6,355 bases of DNA from Robiginitomaculum sp. (GTDB lineage: Bacteria; Pseudomonadota; Alphaproteobacteria; Caulobacterales; Maricaulaceae). The notes below the pieces were generated by a model. The model was not told the DNA's origin. It did not search any database and saw only the letters and a list, made by a program, of their open reading frames with translations. Both the position numbers and the translations under genes were made by a program. Location of the stretch: assembly GCA_026993275.1 (NCBI GenBank), contig JALWUB010000223.1:1-6355 (forward strand), given 5' to 3'. Of this stretch, positions 5,916-6,355 are shown piece by piece (the first letter of the stretch is position 1; the number at the start of each line of letters is the position of its first letter).

Positions 5916-6355
5916 TCAGGCGGCACGATCAGTGGCGGCTTCTTCAATCATGAGCATTTTCTCAATGTCGAGGACGATAAGCAGCCGGTCGTCCAGCCGG
6001 TAAATGCCTTTGGAAACCTCTTGCCAGCGCGCATCCATGTTGGAGGGCAGCGCTTCGCAGTCCTTGAGCGACAAGCGCAGCACCTCGCCCACGGAATCGA
6101 TGATCAGGCCATAGGATTCGCCATCGATCTCGACGCCAATGGCCATGATCTGGTGATCCTGGTCCTCGACCGCGGGCAGGCCCAGCCTCTGGCGCGCATC
6201 AATGGCGGTGACAATGCGGCCACGCAGATTCAGCACGCCGCGCACTTCCGGCGGCGCCATCGGCACCCGGGTCAGCGATTGCGGCTGAAACACGTCGTGG
6301 ATCTTGATCACCTCTATGCCAAACAATTGCCCGGCGACTTCCACGGTGACGTATT
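5916..6355 (-). CDS. cheW: Chemotaxis coupling protein CheW (5' end cut by the window edge)
   Basis: CheW links chemoreceptors to the kinase CheA in the polar signalling array. The reading frame stays open to the right edge. It reads ...YVTVEVAGQLFGIEV, the usual first beta strand of CheW, so the GTG at 6344 is an internal valine codon and the true start lies outside the window. At least 145 residues are present, and roughly 10-20 are probably missing. The CheW core is clear: IHDVF, then RVPMAPPEVRGVLNLRGRIV, DAR, and the later GLIIDSVGEVLRL block. The C-terminus ends in a short acidic, Ala-rich tail (about EEAATDRAA). It is separated from cheY by 34 bases on the same strand. In related cheAWYBR clusters cheA lies directly upstream, so it is expected beyond position 6355. 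Confidence 0.95.
   Translation of the reverse strand, partial: YVTVEVAGQLFGIEVIKIHDVFQPQSLTRVPMAPPEVRGVLNLRGRIVTAIDARQRLGLPAVEDQDHQIMAIGVEIDGESYGLIIDSVGEVLRLSLKDCEALPSNMDARWQEVSKGIYRLDDRLLIVLDIEKMLMIEEAATDRAA

Overview
The window looks like a piece of an alphaproteobacterial chromosome, roughly 60% G+C by eye. Three things point that way. The ATP synthase Fo genes stand alone in the order atpI-atpB-atpE-b'-b, with no F1 genes after them. There are two different b-type stator genes (b' then b). The chemotaxis genes run cheW-cheY-cheB-cheR, as in the cheAWYBR-type operons known from this class. The c subunit resembles sequences I recall from Caulobacterales, but that is only an impression from memory and genus cannot be set.

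Layout. Positions 1-64 are a short leader with no gene that I can call. Positions 65-2564 (+ strand) hold the Fo operon: a small AtpI-family membrane protein, subunit a, subunit c, subunit b' and subunit b. They are tightly spaced, and b'/b share a GTGA stop/start overlap. Together these encode the membrane rotor, the proton channel and the peripheral stalk; the F1 genes must lie elsewhere. A nitrilase gene follows on the same strand (2607-3644), 42 bases after atpF with no convincing terminator between, so it could receive read-through from the atp operon. On the minus strand, from the right edge leftwards, come cheW (cut by the window edge), cheY, cheB and cheR (6355 down to 3556). cheY/cheB and cheB/cheR are joined by 4-base ATGA overlaps. 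These encode the coupling protein, the phosphorylated motor-control regulator and the methylesterase/methyltransferase adaptation pair. cheA and the receptors would be expected just outside the window, to the right.

The nitrilase and cheR converge, and as read their 3' ends overlap by 89 bases. The overlapping nitrilase tail looks unlike the family. It would vanish if one A were removed from an A5 run at 3520-3524, because the protein would then stop at 3546, just short of cheR. This is the most checkable oddity here. Other points of interest are a His/Glu swap in subunit a relative to E. coli, a perfect inverted repeat between atpI and atpB, and an A/T-rich, strong ribosome-binding region before atpE. 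I see no mobile element, RNA gene, CRISPR array or novel system; the window is mostly well-known housekeeping and motility genes.
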